Assembly: GCA_033398695.1 (NCBI GenBank) | Contig: CM065814.1 | Span: forward strand, 79,068,358-79,132,357 | DNA from: Orobanche coerulescens | Lineage: Eukaryota > Streptophyta > Magnoliopsida > Lamiales > Orobanchaceae | Reading direction: 5' to 3' | Length of the DNA: 64,000 nucleotides | Part shown: positions 1 through 11,581 of the stretch, piece after piece | How the letters are laid out: each line of letters starts with the position of its first letter | Numbering within the stretch: position 1 is the stretch's first letter | Made by a program: the position numbers and the translations under genes | The notes under the pieces: generated by a model | Databases searched by the model: none | Told to the model about the DNA's origin: nothing | The model's input: the letters and a program-made list of their open reading frames with translations, nothing else

Positions 1-1762
1 TTTTCCACGTTCGAGTTTGACTTTGTTAAATCACCATAAATTCTTGAAACTCCAAAAATTACGAATCTTTGCAATATTATAAAGCATCGAGTTAGCTTTC
101 CAATGGTTCAAGCGGTGAGTCAATCGGAGTCCAGACGAGGAGTTATGGTCGAAATAGCTAAGTCACTCTCATTTTCAGTTGCCAAAGCCCATGCATACCT
201 GTGCGCGGCACACTTGGTGGCCGCGGCACCTTCGAGCCACAGGAACAATTTTGGGCTGTCTTGTGCACACTTCTCTTGGCCGCGGCACACATGACGATCG
301 ACCCTATATCTGCGTTTTCTTGAGCGGATCACCTCATTTTTCCCCATTTCTTCACTTGGGCACGAGAGAGGAGGCTTGAGAGGGAGAAGTTTCTTCACCT
401 ATCACTTGAGTGTGTGATTTCTCTTCATCTCTTTTCGATTGTGAAGCTCGGATCATCAATCTATCACGTACTCTTCGAATCATAGTGCTTGGATCTTCAA
501 GAGGTAATTTCTTCAACATCTTGGATTTCGATTTTGTATTGGGTAATGATGTTTTGGATGTTAAAGTCATGGTGTATGAAGTGATATACGCATGATTATA
601 GACACGTTTGAGTATTCATCGGATTATTGAAAGATTATTCAAGAACACTTTGAATATTGTGTTGGATTTTGGGGGTTTTGGTAGATTCGTCCGATTTATC
701 CGATTTGAAGTTCGAGAACCTTGAGATTATGATATATCTATGCCGTATGCGTGTTTTTCTTACGATTTTACGGGTTGGATTGTGCCATTTTCGAACTTGT
801 GGGAGTTTGGGCGATTTCCCAACCTTTAGTTGTTCACCCGTGTATTCTCTTGAATCGTAGACGAGTTTCGGGAGTCTCTTCGTGTAATTTGAGTATGGAT
901 AATTAATTATCATTTCCTTGCGAATCGTTTAGGTGCCGGAAGCACGTTCTTGGATCTACCGAACTCATACCCTTCCTCCGTTCGATTTCTCGATGTCTCA
1001 AAGGCAAGTATACATTTATGATTGTACGTTCTCGACTTTGAAAGTAAGAGGTATTGATGGTATGATATGAACGAACCGTTTTTACGGCATTCATAGATAT
1101 ATTGATGGCATATTATGAACGAACCGTTTTTACGGCATTCATATATGTATTATTGGCATGTAACGAACGAACCGTTTTGTGACATTCCTACATGTAGCAG
1201 CGTATGATATGAGCGAACCGTTTCTACGGCATTCACATACGTCTTGAGATTTTAGTTATTAGGAATACTAGTCTTGAATTGATGAATTGACGGATTACAT
1301 TTACTTTATTGTCGAGGAGTATTGTATTTCATCTTGTTATACTTGCACTAGCTATTCGGCTAACCCCTTTATGGGGAAATACGTTTCATGTATTTCGAGT
1401 TCCAAGAGTGGACGGCGGAGTGCAGGAGTCGGCATAAAGATGATGGGCAAGTGTGATCTGTGTCTCGTCTCGGTTATTTTCTTGGATTCCTCCATTCGGT
1501 GTTGTTGTCTTGGAATGGATTTTTGAGTACTCGAGTATTGTATTTGATTTCCTTGATGTTAAACTGTGTTGCGAGGTATTGATTTGTGCGGTGATGTATA
1601 TGGTTTCATTGGTTATGGTTTTGAATACCATTTGTATCGTCTTTCTTTCCATTGTATGTAGACCTTCTCGGTCAAGTTTATAGTTCGCGTAAGTTTAGCC
1701 TTGTGGGTCCCACGGCGGGGCTCATGTCATTTGTAATATACTGAATAACTTGGGGTGTTACG
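1..1762 (+). repeat. 5' LTR of element A (truncated by window start)
   Basis: This stretch matches 6300-8080 nearly base for base, so the two are paired LTRs of one element. About the first 165 bases of the LTR lie outside the window. It ends in GTGTTACG (the usual TGTTACA with a changed last base) and is followed at once by a primer-binding sequence. A CpG-rich CCGCGGCAC-type motif cluster lies at 209-292, with a TATA-like CCTATATC just after it (about 300). No coding potential is seen; short ORFs here do not resemble known proteins. Confidence 0.88.
1041..1245 (+). repeat. Tandem repeat in LTR A, about 50-bp unit x4
   Basis: Four imperfect copies of a unit containing GAACGAACCGTTTTTACGG followed by CATTCATA. 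Each holds a small inverted repeat, CCGTTTTTACGG. The same array is in the 3' LTR at about 7365-7550. It lies in the downstream (transcribed) part of the LTR. Confidence 0.8.
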
Positions 1763-2168
1763 AATATGGTATCGAGCTTATGTTTATGGATACCTAGGTG
1801 TCGATCTTTTGGAGTCGATTAGTCGTCATTTGCCCACAGTATCACTACTCTGCCATCATCACGGTCGGCCAGTACTTGTAAGTCCTCTCACTCTTCTTGT
1901 ATTTTCTTGACCGTTTCGTTTTTAGCTTGGTATTCTTTGGAATTGGTCACTTCGAGAAGGTGCGATTTGGATTATACTTCCGCACGTGTGTGCCCGTTAG
2001 AATGTTGGATGTAAGGAGAAGAAGTCGTGACTGTGGTTACGGACGTGAACCCTTCCTTGAGATTTTGTCAAATTGCTAATTTTGATATTAGCGTGTATCG
2101 GTATTGTGTTGAGACTTTGTTTGGGAGTCGCATGCTAGTACCGCGGGAGATCATCGACTTCACAGACC
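1763..2168 (+). other. Element A primer-binding site and leader
   Basis: The LTR end is followed by TGGTATCGAGCT (1767-1778), a variant of the TGGTATCAGAGC complement of initiator tRNA-Met used by the other gypsy elements here. The following bases resemble the untranslated leader of the chromoviruses further on (a 'cagtactt...gtaag' segment near 1871). No gag start was found. Confidence 0.65.
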
Positions 2169-3690
2169 TGTAAGTATGTTGTTTGGATTATTCGATAATT
2201 CTTGGTTATCTTGGTGATTTAGGATTTATATGTTGGATAATTGTGCTTGAGGATGATGTGAACGTATGACAATGTTGCTGAATGAGTATATGTATTCATT
2301 GTGCCGTATGATCATTTGGTATGTCGAGATGTTGGTAGAGAATAGCGAAAATGGCTAAGTACAACTACGTTAGCGCACGCTACAAGGTATGCCTAGCGCG
2401 CGCTAAGACATATACTTAGCGTACGCTACGGTGCATACTTAGCGCACGCTAAGAGATTCGGTTATGTACGCTAAGGAGGACCCCTAACGTACGTAACGAC
2501 TTGCTGGGTTAGTTTCGGAAGGTGGCCGACAGGTAGGCCCAGGTTGACTTTTTTTTATATTCAGTTAGCGCACGCTAACGCATGTTGGTTAGCGCACGCT
2601 AACACCAGATCGCCATTAATGGAATCTTAGCTTTCGGCGGGTGGACCAGTCCATGTTCGACGCGTGCCCAGATAAGTTCAGCGAGTGCTTGTCGGGTAGA
2701 GCTAGCGCACGCTAAAACCGTATGATTAGCGCACGCTAAGTCCATATCGGTCAAAGGAATCCCGATAATCGCGGATGCTTTCGGCATGTGGGGGAACGAT
2801 ACTGTAGCAAGTCAACGACGATTAGCGCGCGTTAAGGTCGAAGAATAGCGCACGCTACTGAGCATTTCACTGTAGCAAGTCAACGCCTGTTAGCGTACGC
2901 TAATGCATGGGCATTACGTACGTTAGACGAATTTCGAAGCAATGTAGTAGCCACGGGTAGATAATGCACGCTATCAAGGAATGATAGCGCACGTTAGTCT
3001 TGTAGCGCACGCTAAATATAAGGTCTAGCGCGCTAGTGATGTGTTTTATAGAGAGGATAGACGAGTCTTTGAGAGGCATTTTGTCCATTCTCCTTCCTTC
3101 AGTCAATAGAGAGAACCTTGGGGAGTACTTGAAGTTCCTAAACATTGAGAGATGATTCTCTCAAACAAGATTAAGATGGAGAGCTCGGATTTGAGTATTG
3201 TTCTTGAAGTTTTTGATGATTCTTGGAATGGAGTCCAAGTTATTCTTCTTCGTGGTTCGTCCATACATGGTAGTCCTCGTATCCCTTTGATAGTGGTTCA
3301 TTTTTTTTAGGATTACTACTTGGGAGGGAGTATGTAGGGAATCGTGTATTTTGATGTTCGTCTTATTTCAATGAAAATGCATAAATTGGACTGTACTTTT
3401 ATCTGCTGCGTGAGTATTTTGAAAGGACTTTTGGTATTTTGCCAACTGAAATTTTATTTTGTAAAACTGATTCCCTAAACTGAGTTTTTGACATTTTGGC
3501 CTTGATCGTTTTGACGGTATTTTTATGACGGTATTTGGAAAATAATTTTTTTTATATATTTGAAAAATATTACCGTCATTAGTCTTTTTGGCATTTTTGA
3601 AATGACGTGGAAAATTGTGCTTAGCCTGGTAAATCCTTGTGAGAAGGGTTTACGGCGTGTAACATTCCCAGGAGGATCTGGGGTGTTACA
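2169..3690 (+). repeat. LTR J, older nested LTR with TAGCGCACGCTA array
   Basis: From about 2231 this aligns to the minus strand of LTR B (8131-10515), and it ends in GGGGTGTTACA followed by a primer-like TGGTATCATG (3694). Compared with B it lacks about 900 bases of the middle. The left border is uncertain: a TGTAAG at 2169 sits at the right distance but the first 60 bases are diverged. A partner LTR is not visible, so J is a remnant or solo LTR inside element A. Confidence 0.65.
2366..3033 (+). promoter_or_regulatory. Array of TAGCGCACGCTA near-palindromes, then TATA
   Basis: Well over a dozen copies of TAGCGCACGCTA or variants (TAGCGCGCGCTA, TAGCGTACGCTA) are spaced irregularly. The last copies are followed by TTTTATAGAGAGG at about 3044, a TATA-like box. 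The position just upstream of a TATA box suggests a U3 promoter element of the LTR; this function is inferred. Confidence 0.6.
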
Positions 3691-6102
3691 ATTATGGTAT
3701 CATGTGATAATGTTATACGAGATTTATTGGAATTGTAATAAGAGATTTCGGATGTTGATATGATTATTGAGATCTTCTTCATATGATGATACTTGATATT
3801 GTTGCGACTCTTAAGGTTGTATGAATGGCATGATGAAGAAAATGGTAACACAGAGATATATACCTCGGATATGTTGTTCTGAACGGGATTTCGGATATTT
3901 CGTGCTCTTGAAGAACTCTTGAATTATACGAGGTGATGAAATTTTTTTTTTTAAGAAGTGTTGATGTTTTGAAAATGAATATGGAACATTCATATCTAGA
4001 GTTAAATTATGTGTGTGAAATAATATTCGTATAGGAATACGAATGTGATTATGAGTTTGATGAGACCATTATTCATCCCTGAATTTGGAAGCCTATACGT
4101 ATGGAGCAAATATTCAAGTCATTGGATTGTTGGATAACCTTTTTAATATGATTATCTATTGTTTTGAACCAGTCGGATGATTCGAATTGAGGACGGTCAT
4201 AAGTAAATTTTAACGATGGATTTATGAGAAGGGAACCTTATCAATTCGTATTTAAGAATTGAGTTTGGAACTTTTAGACCTTTATTATTGGTCCTCATTT
4301 GTTGCGGATATGATCATCATATTTCGACCCGTATTGTGGACGGGATGTGTAAGTGTCGAGTTGGATTGTTCAGTTGTGATTAGTCGAGATATGGTGAAGC
4401 GATTGAGTTTGTGGTTTGGTGGTATTGATATTGGTCGTCATCGAGCGGTTGATTATCAATCCTTCGTTTTACAATAAGATATGATGTTTGATCATAGATT
4501 ATGACATTGTGTTGCGGTTAAGGTTGAAGGGTTCGTAGATTAACTTGGTCGAGGCGAGGGAATTCGTAAGACGAAATCAAGTGAATTAGTAACGATTCGT
4601 TGTATTGATATCGAGGCACGTTTTATACTCGTACTAATCAATGAGACTAATGTTATCGTGTAGTCGTACGAATGTGTGTATCATTTCTGGACTTGGCCTC
4701 TTTATGAATGTATTGATATCGGGGATTGGTTGACACGACGCGTCGGCAAATTATGCCAAATGTTACTATTGTTTGTAAAAGGCGGTTCGAGGCATTGCGA
4801 TACTTGTTGGTAAAGTCATTGTCGATGGCCAGGTTCGCGGTATCGGCGTATCGATTGTGATTGTGATGGATGTTCCATTGAGATATTGTGGTGATAAATC
4901 GTTATTTATATAGGTGTTTTTCTTTTAATATTATATTAACCGATTGGAGGCGTTTGATATATCCTTTTATCATCTCCGTTTCGGTGGTCGGTTTAAGACA
5001 AGGACATCTATTCTATCGTATCATTGATTATCGATTGGCCGTTATAAGGTAATCGAGGTATTGAATTGCGATTATCGAAGATAATTCCCAACAGAATTAA
5101 AAGATATTCTCATCCGTTGTATCGTTGTTATCGATTGGCCATTCTACGGTAATCGAAGTATTGAATTGGGACTGTCAAGGATAGTTCCCATCCGTTGAAT
5201 TATTATTGCTGTGTTTGGCCGACTCAACGCAGCACACTATTATCCTTGTGAACTCGGTAATTTTGTGATCGTTGAGAGTTGAGGATTTCCCGAATTGTTG
5301 TGTTGTGATTATTGCTCGTGTTAATCGGTCCTAAGGGATTTTGATCCCAGGATGGTTATGTTGGATATTGTTGGTCGTGTCGATTTTTCATTATTCGTGT
5401 GTCGTCGTTCACTGGGTGAATCGTATGATCCGTATAGGATATATTATCCTTTGAGTTTCGTTGTCACGTCGTATCGTGGCATATCTGGAATTATATCTGC
5501 GTGCCGATTGGTTATGTGTAGGATTTTTAGCCAGGCACACGATGGTCATGCGTGGATGTTTCCGCATTGGACCGTGCACACGAGACGTAGTTCGTGAGGC
5601 TAATTAAGTACATTGTCACACGTATATTCTGGATTCTGTATACGGGGTGGACATGTGCACGGACACATTTCCGGATCGGGCGTACTGTGATGTCCATATT
5701 TGAGCCGTACAATTTTTGATCGTTCATAGTCCATGATTGATTGGATGTGTTCGACGTTTTTTGATTATGCGTTCATACGCCAGAGGGGTATGTTCGGATC
5801 GAGTTTGTTTCTTTGAGATCTGTATTGTGATGATTTCTGACTTTGGGTATTCGGCTTTCGTGCCATCGTGATATACAGCTTCGGTTGAGGGGCTTTCAAG
5901 CCATTGCGATGTATTGGTATTTCTGTTGGAGCCTTCGGAAATTGTGATTCGTATTTACTTCAGCGTTGGCTTGGATTACCTTCGGGTAATGTATTGGTGT
6001 GTTACTTGTAACGTTTCACCGTTGGGCGTAAGTTACGCGTTTCTTGTGTATCTCGTTGAGTTTTCCTGGCGGGATATTGCTTCTCCCTAGTTGTTTTAAG
6101 TT
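3691..6102 (+). other. Degenerate non-coding interior of element A/J
   Basis: No gag, protease, reverse transcriptase or integrase could be recognised in any frame. A segment at about 5480-5720 resembles part of the LTR of element H (around 18755-18990), including the paired 'gtgcacacgag' and 'acacatttcc' stretches, so this is partly old LTR sequence. A roughly 100-bp direct duplication lies at about 5000-5200 (TATCGATTGGCC recurs at 5029 and 5129). The interior is best described as that of a large retrotransposon derivative without genes. Confidence 0.55.
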
Positions 6103-6134
6103 TCGGGACGAAACTTCTTTTAAGGAGGGTAGAA
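6103..6134 (+). other. Polypurine tract of element A
   Basis: TTCGGGACGAAACTT followed by TTTTAAGGAGGGTAGAA abuts the TGTAATATC start of the 3' LTR. The same block ends the pol region of elements E and F, so this is the conserved second-strand priming site of the group. Confidence 0.8.
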
Positions 6135-8080
6135 TGTAATATCATGAATTCGATTCATTAATTTTTATTTGTTGGCGAAAGTCCATTTTGACGACTTTCT
6201 TGGGATCGTTTCGTCATCCTGAGAATCATTAATTCTACACTTTTTGTCATCCGAGTTCGTTTCGGTATCGTTCTGTTGAATTCCGTGTTCTTTAGCGACT
6301 TTTCCACATTCGAGTTTGACTTTGTTAAATCACCATAAATTCTTAAAATCCAAAAATTCTGAATCTTTGCAATATTATAAAGCATCGAGTTATCTTTCCA
6401 ATGGTTCAAACGGTGAGTCAATCGGTCAGGGCGAGGGAGTTATGGTCGAAATAGCTAAGTCACTCTCATTTTCAGTTCGGCCAAAGCCGTTTGTAACTGT
6501 CTTGCCGCGGCACACTTGGTGAGCCGCGGCACCTTCTTAGAGCCACAGGAGCAATTTTGGGCTGTCTTGCGGCACACTTCTCTTGGCCAGCACACATGAC
6601 AGTCAACCCTATATCTGCGTTTTCTTGAGCGGATCACCTCATTTTTCCCCATTTCTTCACTTGGGCACGAGAGAGGAGGCTTGAGAGGGAGAAGTTTCTT
6701 CACCTATCACTTGAGTGTGTGATTTCTCTTTATCTCTTTTCGATTGTGAAGCTCGGATCATCAATCTATCACGTACTCTTCGAATCATAGTGCTTGGATC
6801 TTCAAGAGGTAATTTCTTCAACATCTTGGATTTCGATTTTGTATTGGGTAATGATGTTTTGGATGTTAAAATCATGGTGTATGAAGTGATATACGCATGA
6901 TTATGGACACGTTTGAGTATTCATCGGATTATTGAAAGATTATTCAAGAACACTTTGAATATTGTGTTGGATTTTGGGGGTTTTCGTAGATTAAATCAGG
7001 ATTTATCCGATTTGAAGTTCGAGAACCTTGAGATTATGATATATCTATGCCGTATGCGTGTTTTTCTGACGATTTTACGGGTTGGATTGTGCCGTTTTCG
7101 AACTTGTGGGAGTTTGGGCGATTTCCCAACCTTTAGTTGTTCACCCGTGTATTCTCTTGAATCGTAGACGAGTTTCGGGAGTCTCTTCGTGTAATTTGAG
7201 TATGGATAATTAATTATCATTTCCTTGCGAATCGTTTAGGTGCCGGAAGCGCGTTCTTGGACCTACCGAACTCATACCCTTCCTCCGTTTGATTTCTCAA
7301 TGTCTCAAAGGCAAGTATATATTTATGATTGTACGTTCTCGACTTTGAAAGTAAGAGGTATTGATGGTATGATATGAACGAACCGTTTTTACGGCATTCA
7401 TAGATATATTGATGGCATATTATGAACGAACCGTTTTTACGGCATTCATATATGTATTATTGGCATGTAACGAACGAACCATTTTGACGGCATTCCTACA
7501 TGTAACGGCGTATGATATGAACGAACCGTTTCTACGGCATTCACATACGTGTTGAGATTTTAGTTATTCCGGAATACTAGTCTTGAATTGATGAATTGAC
7601 GGATTATATTTACTTTATTGTCGAGGAGTATTGTGTTTCATACTGTTATACTTGCACTAGCTATTCGACGGCTAACCCCTTTATGGGGGAAATACGTTTC
7701 ATGTATTTCAGGTTCGGGAGAGTGGACGGCGGGTGCGGAGTCGGCATGAAGATGATGGGCAAGTGTGATACTGTGTCTCGTCTCAGTTTATATTCTTGTA
7801 TACCTCCATTCGGTGTTGTTGTCTGGAATGGATTTTTGAGTACTCGAGTATTGTATTTCGATTTCCTTGATGTTCTACTGTGTTGCCGAGGTATTGATTT
7901 GTGCAGTGATGTATATGGTTTCATTGGTTATGGTTTTGAATACCATTTGTATCGTCTTTCTTTCCATTGTATGTAGACCTTCTCGGTCAAGTTTATAGTT
8001 CCGCGTATGTTTAGCCTTGTGGGTCCCACGGCGGGGCTCACGGCGCTGTAATATACCCTGAATAACTTAGGGGTGTTACA
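6135..8080 (+). repeat. 3' LTR of element A
   Basis: Begins TGTAATATCATG and ends GGGTGTTACA; 1946 bp. It is paired with 1-1762. The CCGCGGCAC cluster is at about 6505-6595 with CCCTATATC at about 6608, and the 50-bp tandem array is at 7365-7550. The two LTRs differ by scattered substitutions and by many small differences at CAG/CTG/CCG-type sites. Confidence 0.88.
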
Positions 8081-8130
8081 ATAACACACATGCCCGGTTA
8101 TCACAAAACCATGAGCTCCGATACCATATT
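8081..8130 (-). other. Element B primer-binding site remnant
   Basis: Read on the minus strand, the LTR end GGGGTGTTACA is followed by AATATGGTATCGGAGCTC, an initiator-Met-type primer site. Only 50 bases of B interior remain before element A begins, so A probably inserted into B here. Confidence 0.7.
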
Positions 8131-10515
8131 TGTAACACCCCCAAAACCGACCGGGAGTATTACATGCCGTGGGCCTCGCGCCGGAACCCACCAGGCTAAA
8201 AACCAATTACAAGAATGACAAAAAGGCCGATGACGGTAGTATTTATCAAACTCACAAAAATCATTTGAAACCACCAACTACCGTCAAAAATATCAAGGCC
8301 AAAAACTCGGTTAAGGGAATCGGTTTTCGAAATGAAACTCAGTTGGCAAAAAGCCAAAAGCCATTTGAAAGAACTCACGCAGCGGATAGAAATGCAGTCC
8401 AAGATACATATACATCAATAATGATATACACAAATAAAATACACGATTCCCCAACAATATGCCATAGCCAGTATCGTCCGGAATCCTCGCCTCACGAACG
8501 CTACCATCAAAGTCCTCAATACTTGAAAAACAAGTCCCACAACGAGGTCAGCAATAATGCCCGACAAATAACTGCAAGTACATAAACATAAATATTCACA
8601 TGCCATGCATCATGAGAATAATAACCTCAACGATAACCTTACCACTTCCGGTAATCCAACGATTCTCGTCAAAATCCCAATATCACGATAATACCATAAA
8701 AATCCCAGTATCACAACAATACTGTATAATACCTCAATACCGAATACTTTCTCATATATAATCCTCTATGTACGATTACCATAAAACATACCTCTATCCG
8801 GACTTCCTTCCGGAATGCATACCACAGACCAAGAATATCCAAAATGACATCAACAATATCTGAATACTACAATCTTCCCAAGATTGTCCAAGTATCTCAA
8901 CAATCATCAACTGTGCATTCAAATCCTTTTAGAACATCACTGAACATTCGTCAATATGCGTCTGACATAAAATACTTATGAAATGTAAATGGAATTACTC
9001 ATCAAAACATTACAACCGAATAAGTAAACACTTGCGGATACCAACACGACAAAACCAACACCGAACTTATCGCCCTCGTCTCACGAGCTCTTGATACATT
9101 TGGATGGAATCTATGGCCTTTCACCGCGGCAAACGATTATACCTATTGGTTAATCAACCTAGAACAATAACCATATCAATAATCGAACTAACTTGGTAAC
9201 AATGATCATAACATATTCAATTCGAATTCAACCTCGTATCATGATTTAACTCCTCTAAATCGATCACAAATTATCATGATCGTAAATATATCTCAAAGCG
9301 GTTTAAGCGAACCATCATCTTTATAATATGAAGAAACATCCAAACTCTTATCAAAATTCCATTGAATCTCATATAATATCGTTATATGATTATCCAACAT
9401 GTTCCTCACATGTAATCATCCTTAAAAGCGAACCATAAACAAAAAGGGATACCAAATTTACGGATTAGGCAGACGAAAAGAAGAACACTTGAACTCCATT
9501 CCAAGAATCATGAATAACCTGAAGAACAAGGCTTGAATCCATGCTCTCAATATTATGTTGTTAAAGATTATCATTATACAGTGTTTGGGAACCTCAAATA
9601 CATCCCAACTCTCTCTCTCCCGACTGAAGGAAGAAAAATGGACGAAATGCCTCTCAGCACTCGTCTGTCCCCTTTATAATATTCATTATTAGCGTGCGCT
9701 AACATCTCGTGTTTAGCGTGCGCTACAGCCTTAGCGTGCGCTAACTGACTTTGTTAGCGTGCGCTATCGCAGCCCAAAGGCTACTGCCTTCCTTCGTAAA
9801 CTAGCTTACGTATGTAATGCCCATGCATTAACGTACGTAAAACATCATGCCTAGCGTACGCAAGTCATTGACCTTAGCGTGCGCTATCCGAAGTTGACTT
9901 GATACAGTACACACCTACCACTCGTGCCCCCACATGCCGAAAGCATCCGCGATTATCGGGATTCCTCTGACCGATCTGGAATTAGCGTGCGCTAACCATA
10001 CGGTTTAGCGTGCGCTAGCCCTACATGACAAACACCCGCTGACCTTATCTGGACACGCGTCGCAAGTGGCCGGGTGCACTCGCCGAAAGCAAAGATTCCT
10101 TGTCGGACGATCTGATATTAGCATGCGCTAACCATCCTTAGTAGCGTGCGCTAAATGCCGATAAACATCAACCCGGGCCTACATGTTGGCCGCCTTCCGA
10201 ATCTTTCCCAGAAATTCTTACGTACGTTAAGGACCCTCCGCAGCGTACATAATGCAAACCTATTAGCGTACGCTAACTACACAACATAGCGTGCGCTAAG
10301 CATATCTCATAGCGTGCGCTATCGTGGTTGTGCTTAGCCATATTCAGCTATCCTCGACCAACATCTCGACATACCAAACGATCATACGGCACAATGAATA
10401 CATATACACATTTCAATAACATTATAATACGTTCACAACATCCTCAAGCACAATTATCCATCAATGATATCCAACATATAAACGAAAAATATATCCAAAA
10501 AATCGGGGTATTACA
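8131..10515 (-). repeat. LTR of element B (minus strand)
   Basis: On the minus strand it starts TGTAATACCCCG (10515) and ends GGGTGTTACA (8131), 2385 bp. It is the same family as LTR J but full-length. Its TAGCGCACGCTA array lies at about 9690-10322 and is followed downstream (minus strand) by TATTATAAAGGGG near 9672-9684, a TATA-like box. The primer site at its inner border identifies it as the 5' LTR of a minus-strand element whose body is outside the window or lost. Confidence 0.82.
9690..10322 (-). promoter_or_regulatory. TAGCGCACGCTA array in LTR B
   Basis: About fifteen copies, read here as TAGCGTGCGCTA on the plus strand, with variants such as TAGCATGCGCTA. As in J, E and F, the array ends a short distance upstream of a TATA-like box on the coding strand of the LTR. 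Confidence 0.65.
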
Positions 10516-10737
10516 TTGAATAATATGTCAGAACAATAAACACTAAATTTATGAAATAAGACAATCGAAGAAAATAAAGTGCAATTTATCATTCAAAAAT
10601 TAATAGCAAAGTTCCCAAATATCAAAATAGGAAGACAAATTATCAACTTTGATAATTATCAATTGAAAATGAACGGAACCAAAATATAAAACAAAGTAAA
10701 AGATATCTAAAAACCAATTCAACTTTTCTTCAAATTA

Positions 10738-11430
10738 TTAAACATTTTTTTCCTTCTTTATCACCACTTTAGTTGAAGACTGTTGCATTCCTATAATACT
10801 GCCTTCTTCATCAATTTCATTTACTCTGCTACGCTTACCAAGAGTAAGGGTAGTCTCGGAAATATCATTAGAGCCATGATCATTAAATTCCTCCTCAACC
10901 TTTTCTTTTCCCTTTCTAATATATTTCTCTTTGCCACCTTCCATCAACATCATGCAACCTCCTAAAATAGTTATAATATGTCAATGGTATCATAAATAAT
11001 TATATTATTTTTAAATCTAAAAATATAATGGGTAGAATAATCTCATATTCATGGCTAGACTGCAATATTCACCAATGATTCTCTCATCAGCTGTTAGGTG
11101 TTCCACACTATAGTCATTATAACCATTTACAATGTTATATTCCCTTGACACTCGGATCCTTATCAAATAATCCTTGAAAAGTATTGGTTGAAAGTCCATG
11201 AGTCGTGCTTCTTCATCTCCTTCCTTTGGTGAAAAAAAAACAATGTCAGAATAGTAATTTTTTTGAATCTATATATAATGAAACTGATTGGAACAACAAA
11301 TACCTCAATTAGAAAAGCAAGAACTGTAGCAGCTGATTTGCCAATAAGGTTTGGAACCATATCCTCAAATAAAACCACGGCAATTTCATCATAAGATTTA
11401 GAACCTGTTGCAATAACCTTGAGCCTGAAC
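10738..11430 (-). pseudogene. RPA1-like (replication protein A large subunit) C-terminal fragment
   Basis: Three minus-strand exons are visible. Exon 11430-11304 encodes an OB-fold strand pattern FRLKVIATGSKSYDEIAVV, then LFEDMVPNLIGKSA, matching the C-terminal DNA-binding domain of plant RPA1-like proteins. It ends at a GAG|GTATTT donor. Exon 11223 to about 11030 (acceptor CACCAAAG) contains DYLIRIRVSREYNIVNGY, the following OB strand. Exon 10961-10738 (acceptor TTTTAG) is a charged tail ending in a stop codon (KVVIKKEKNV). Full RPA1 is over 600 residues, so most of the N-terminus is missing. RPA1 binds single-stranded DNA in replication and repair; RPA-like copies also travel with plant Helitrons. 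No Helitron ends were seen. Whether this is a decayed gene end or a captured fragment is open. Confidence 0.72.
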
Positions 11431-11464
11431 CTGTTTATCCATCGTTAAGATATGTTTCTAATAT

Positions 11465-11581
11465 CACTACACCATAAGTGCTCATAGGCAATGCCTGTTT
11501 ATTGTTGCAGAAGATAGGAAAAGTGTTGCCTTAGGCCAAAGGCAACACCAAACTCTTGTTGCCAATACGGCCATTGCCTTT
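11465..11581 (+). mobile_element. Left end of DNA transposon I (CACTA-like, GGCAAC subterminal repeats)
   Basis: Starts CACTACACCATAAG, a CACTA-type terminus, followed by several GGCAAC/GTTGCC motifs in both orientations. It is interrupted at 11581 by element E. The same motifs resume immediately after the E target duplication at 60006. The opposite terminus is not in the window, so the class call rests on one terminus and the subterminal repeats. Confidence 0.6.

Noticed and set aside
2366..3033. CRISPR-like regular repeats (TAGCGCACGCTA)
   Set aside because: Units are 12 bp, irregularly spaced, degenerate and within plant LTRs; not a CRISPR array.
8169..8585. 138-residue plus-strand frame in LTR B
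   Set aside because: Lies antisense within an LTR and resembles no protein; likely chance in an LTR with few stops.
10738..11430. Complete Helitron
   Set aside because: No Rep/helicase sequence, 5' TC or 3' CTRR hairpin end was seen; only RPA1-like exons remain.
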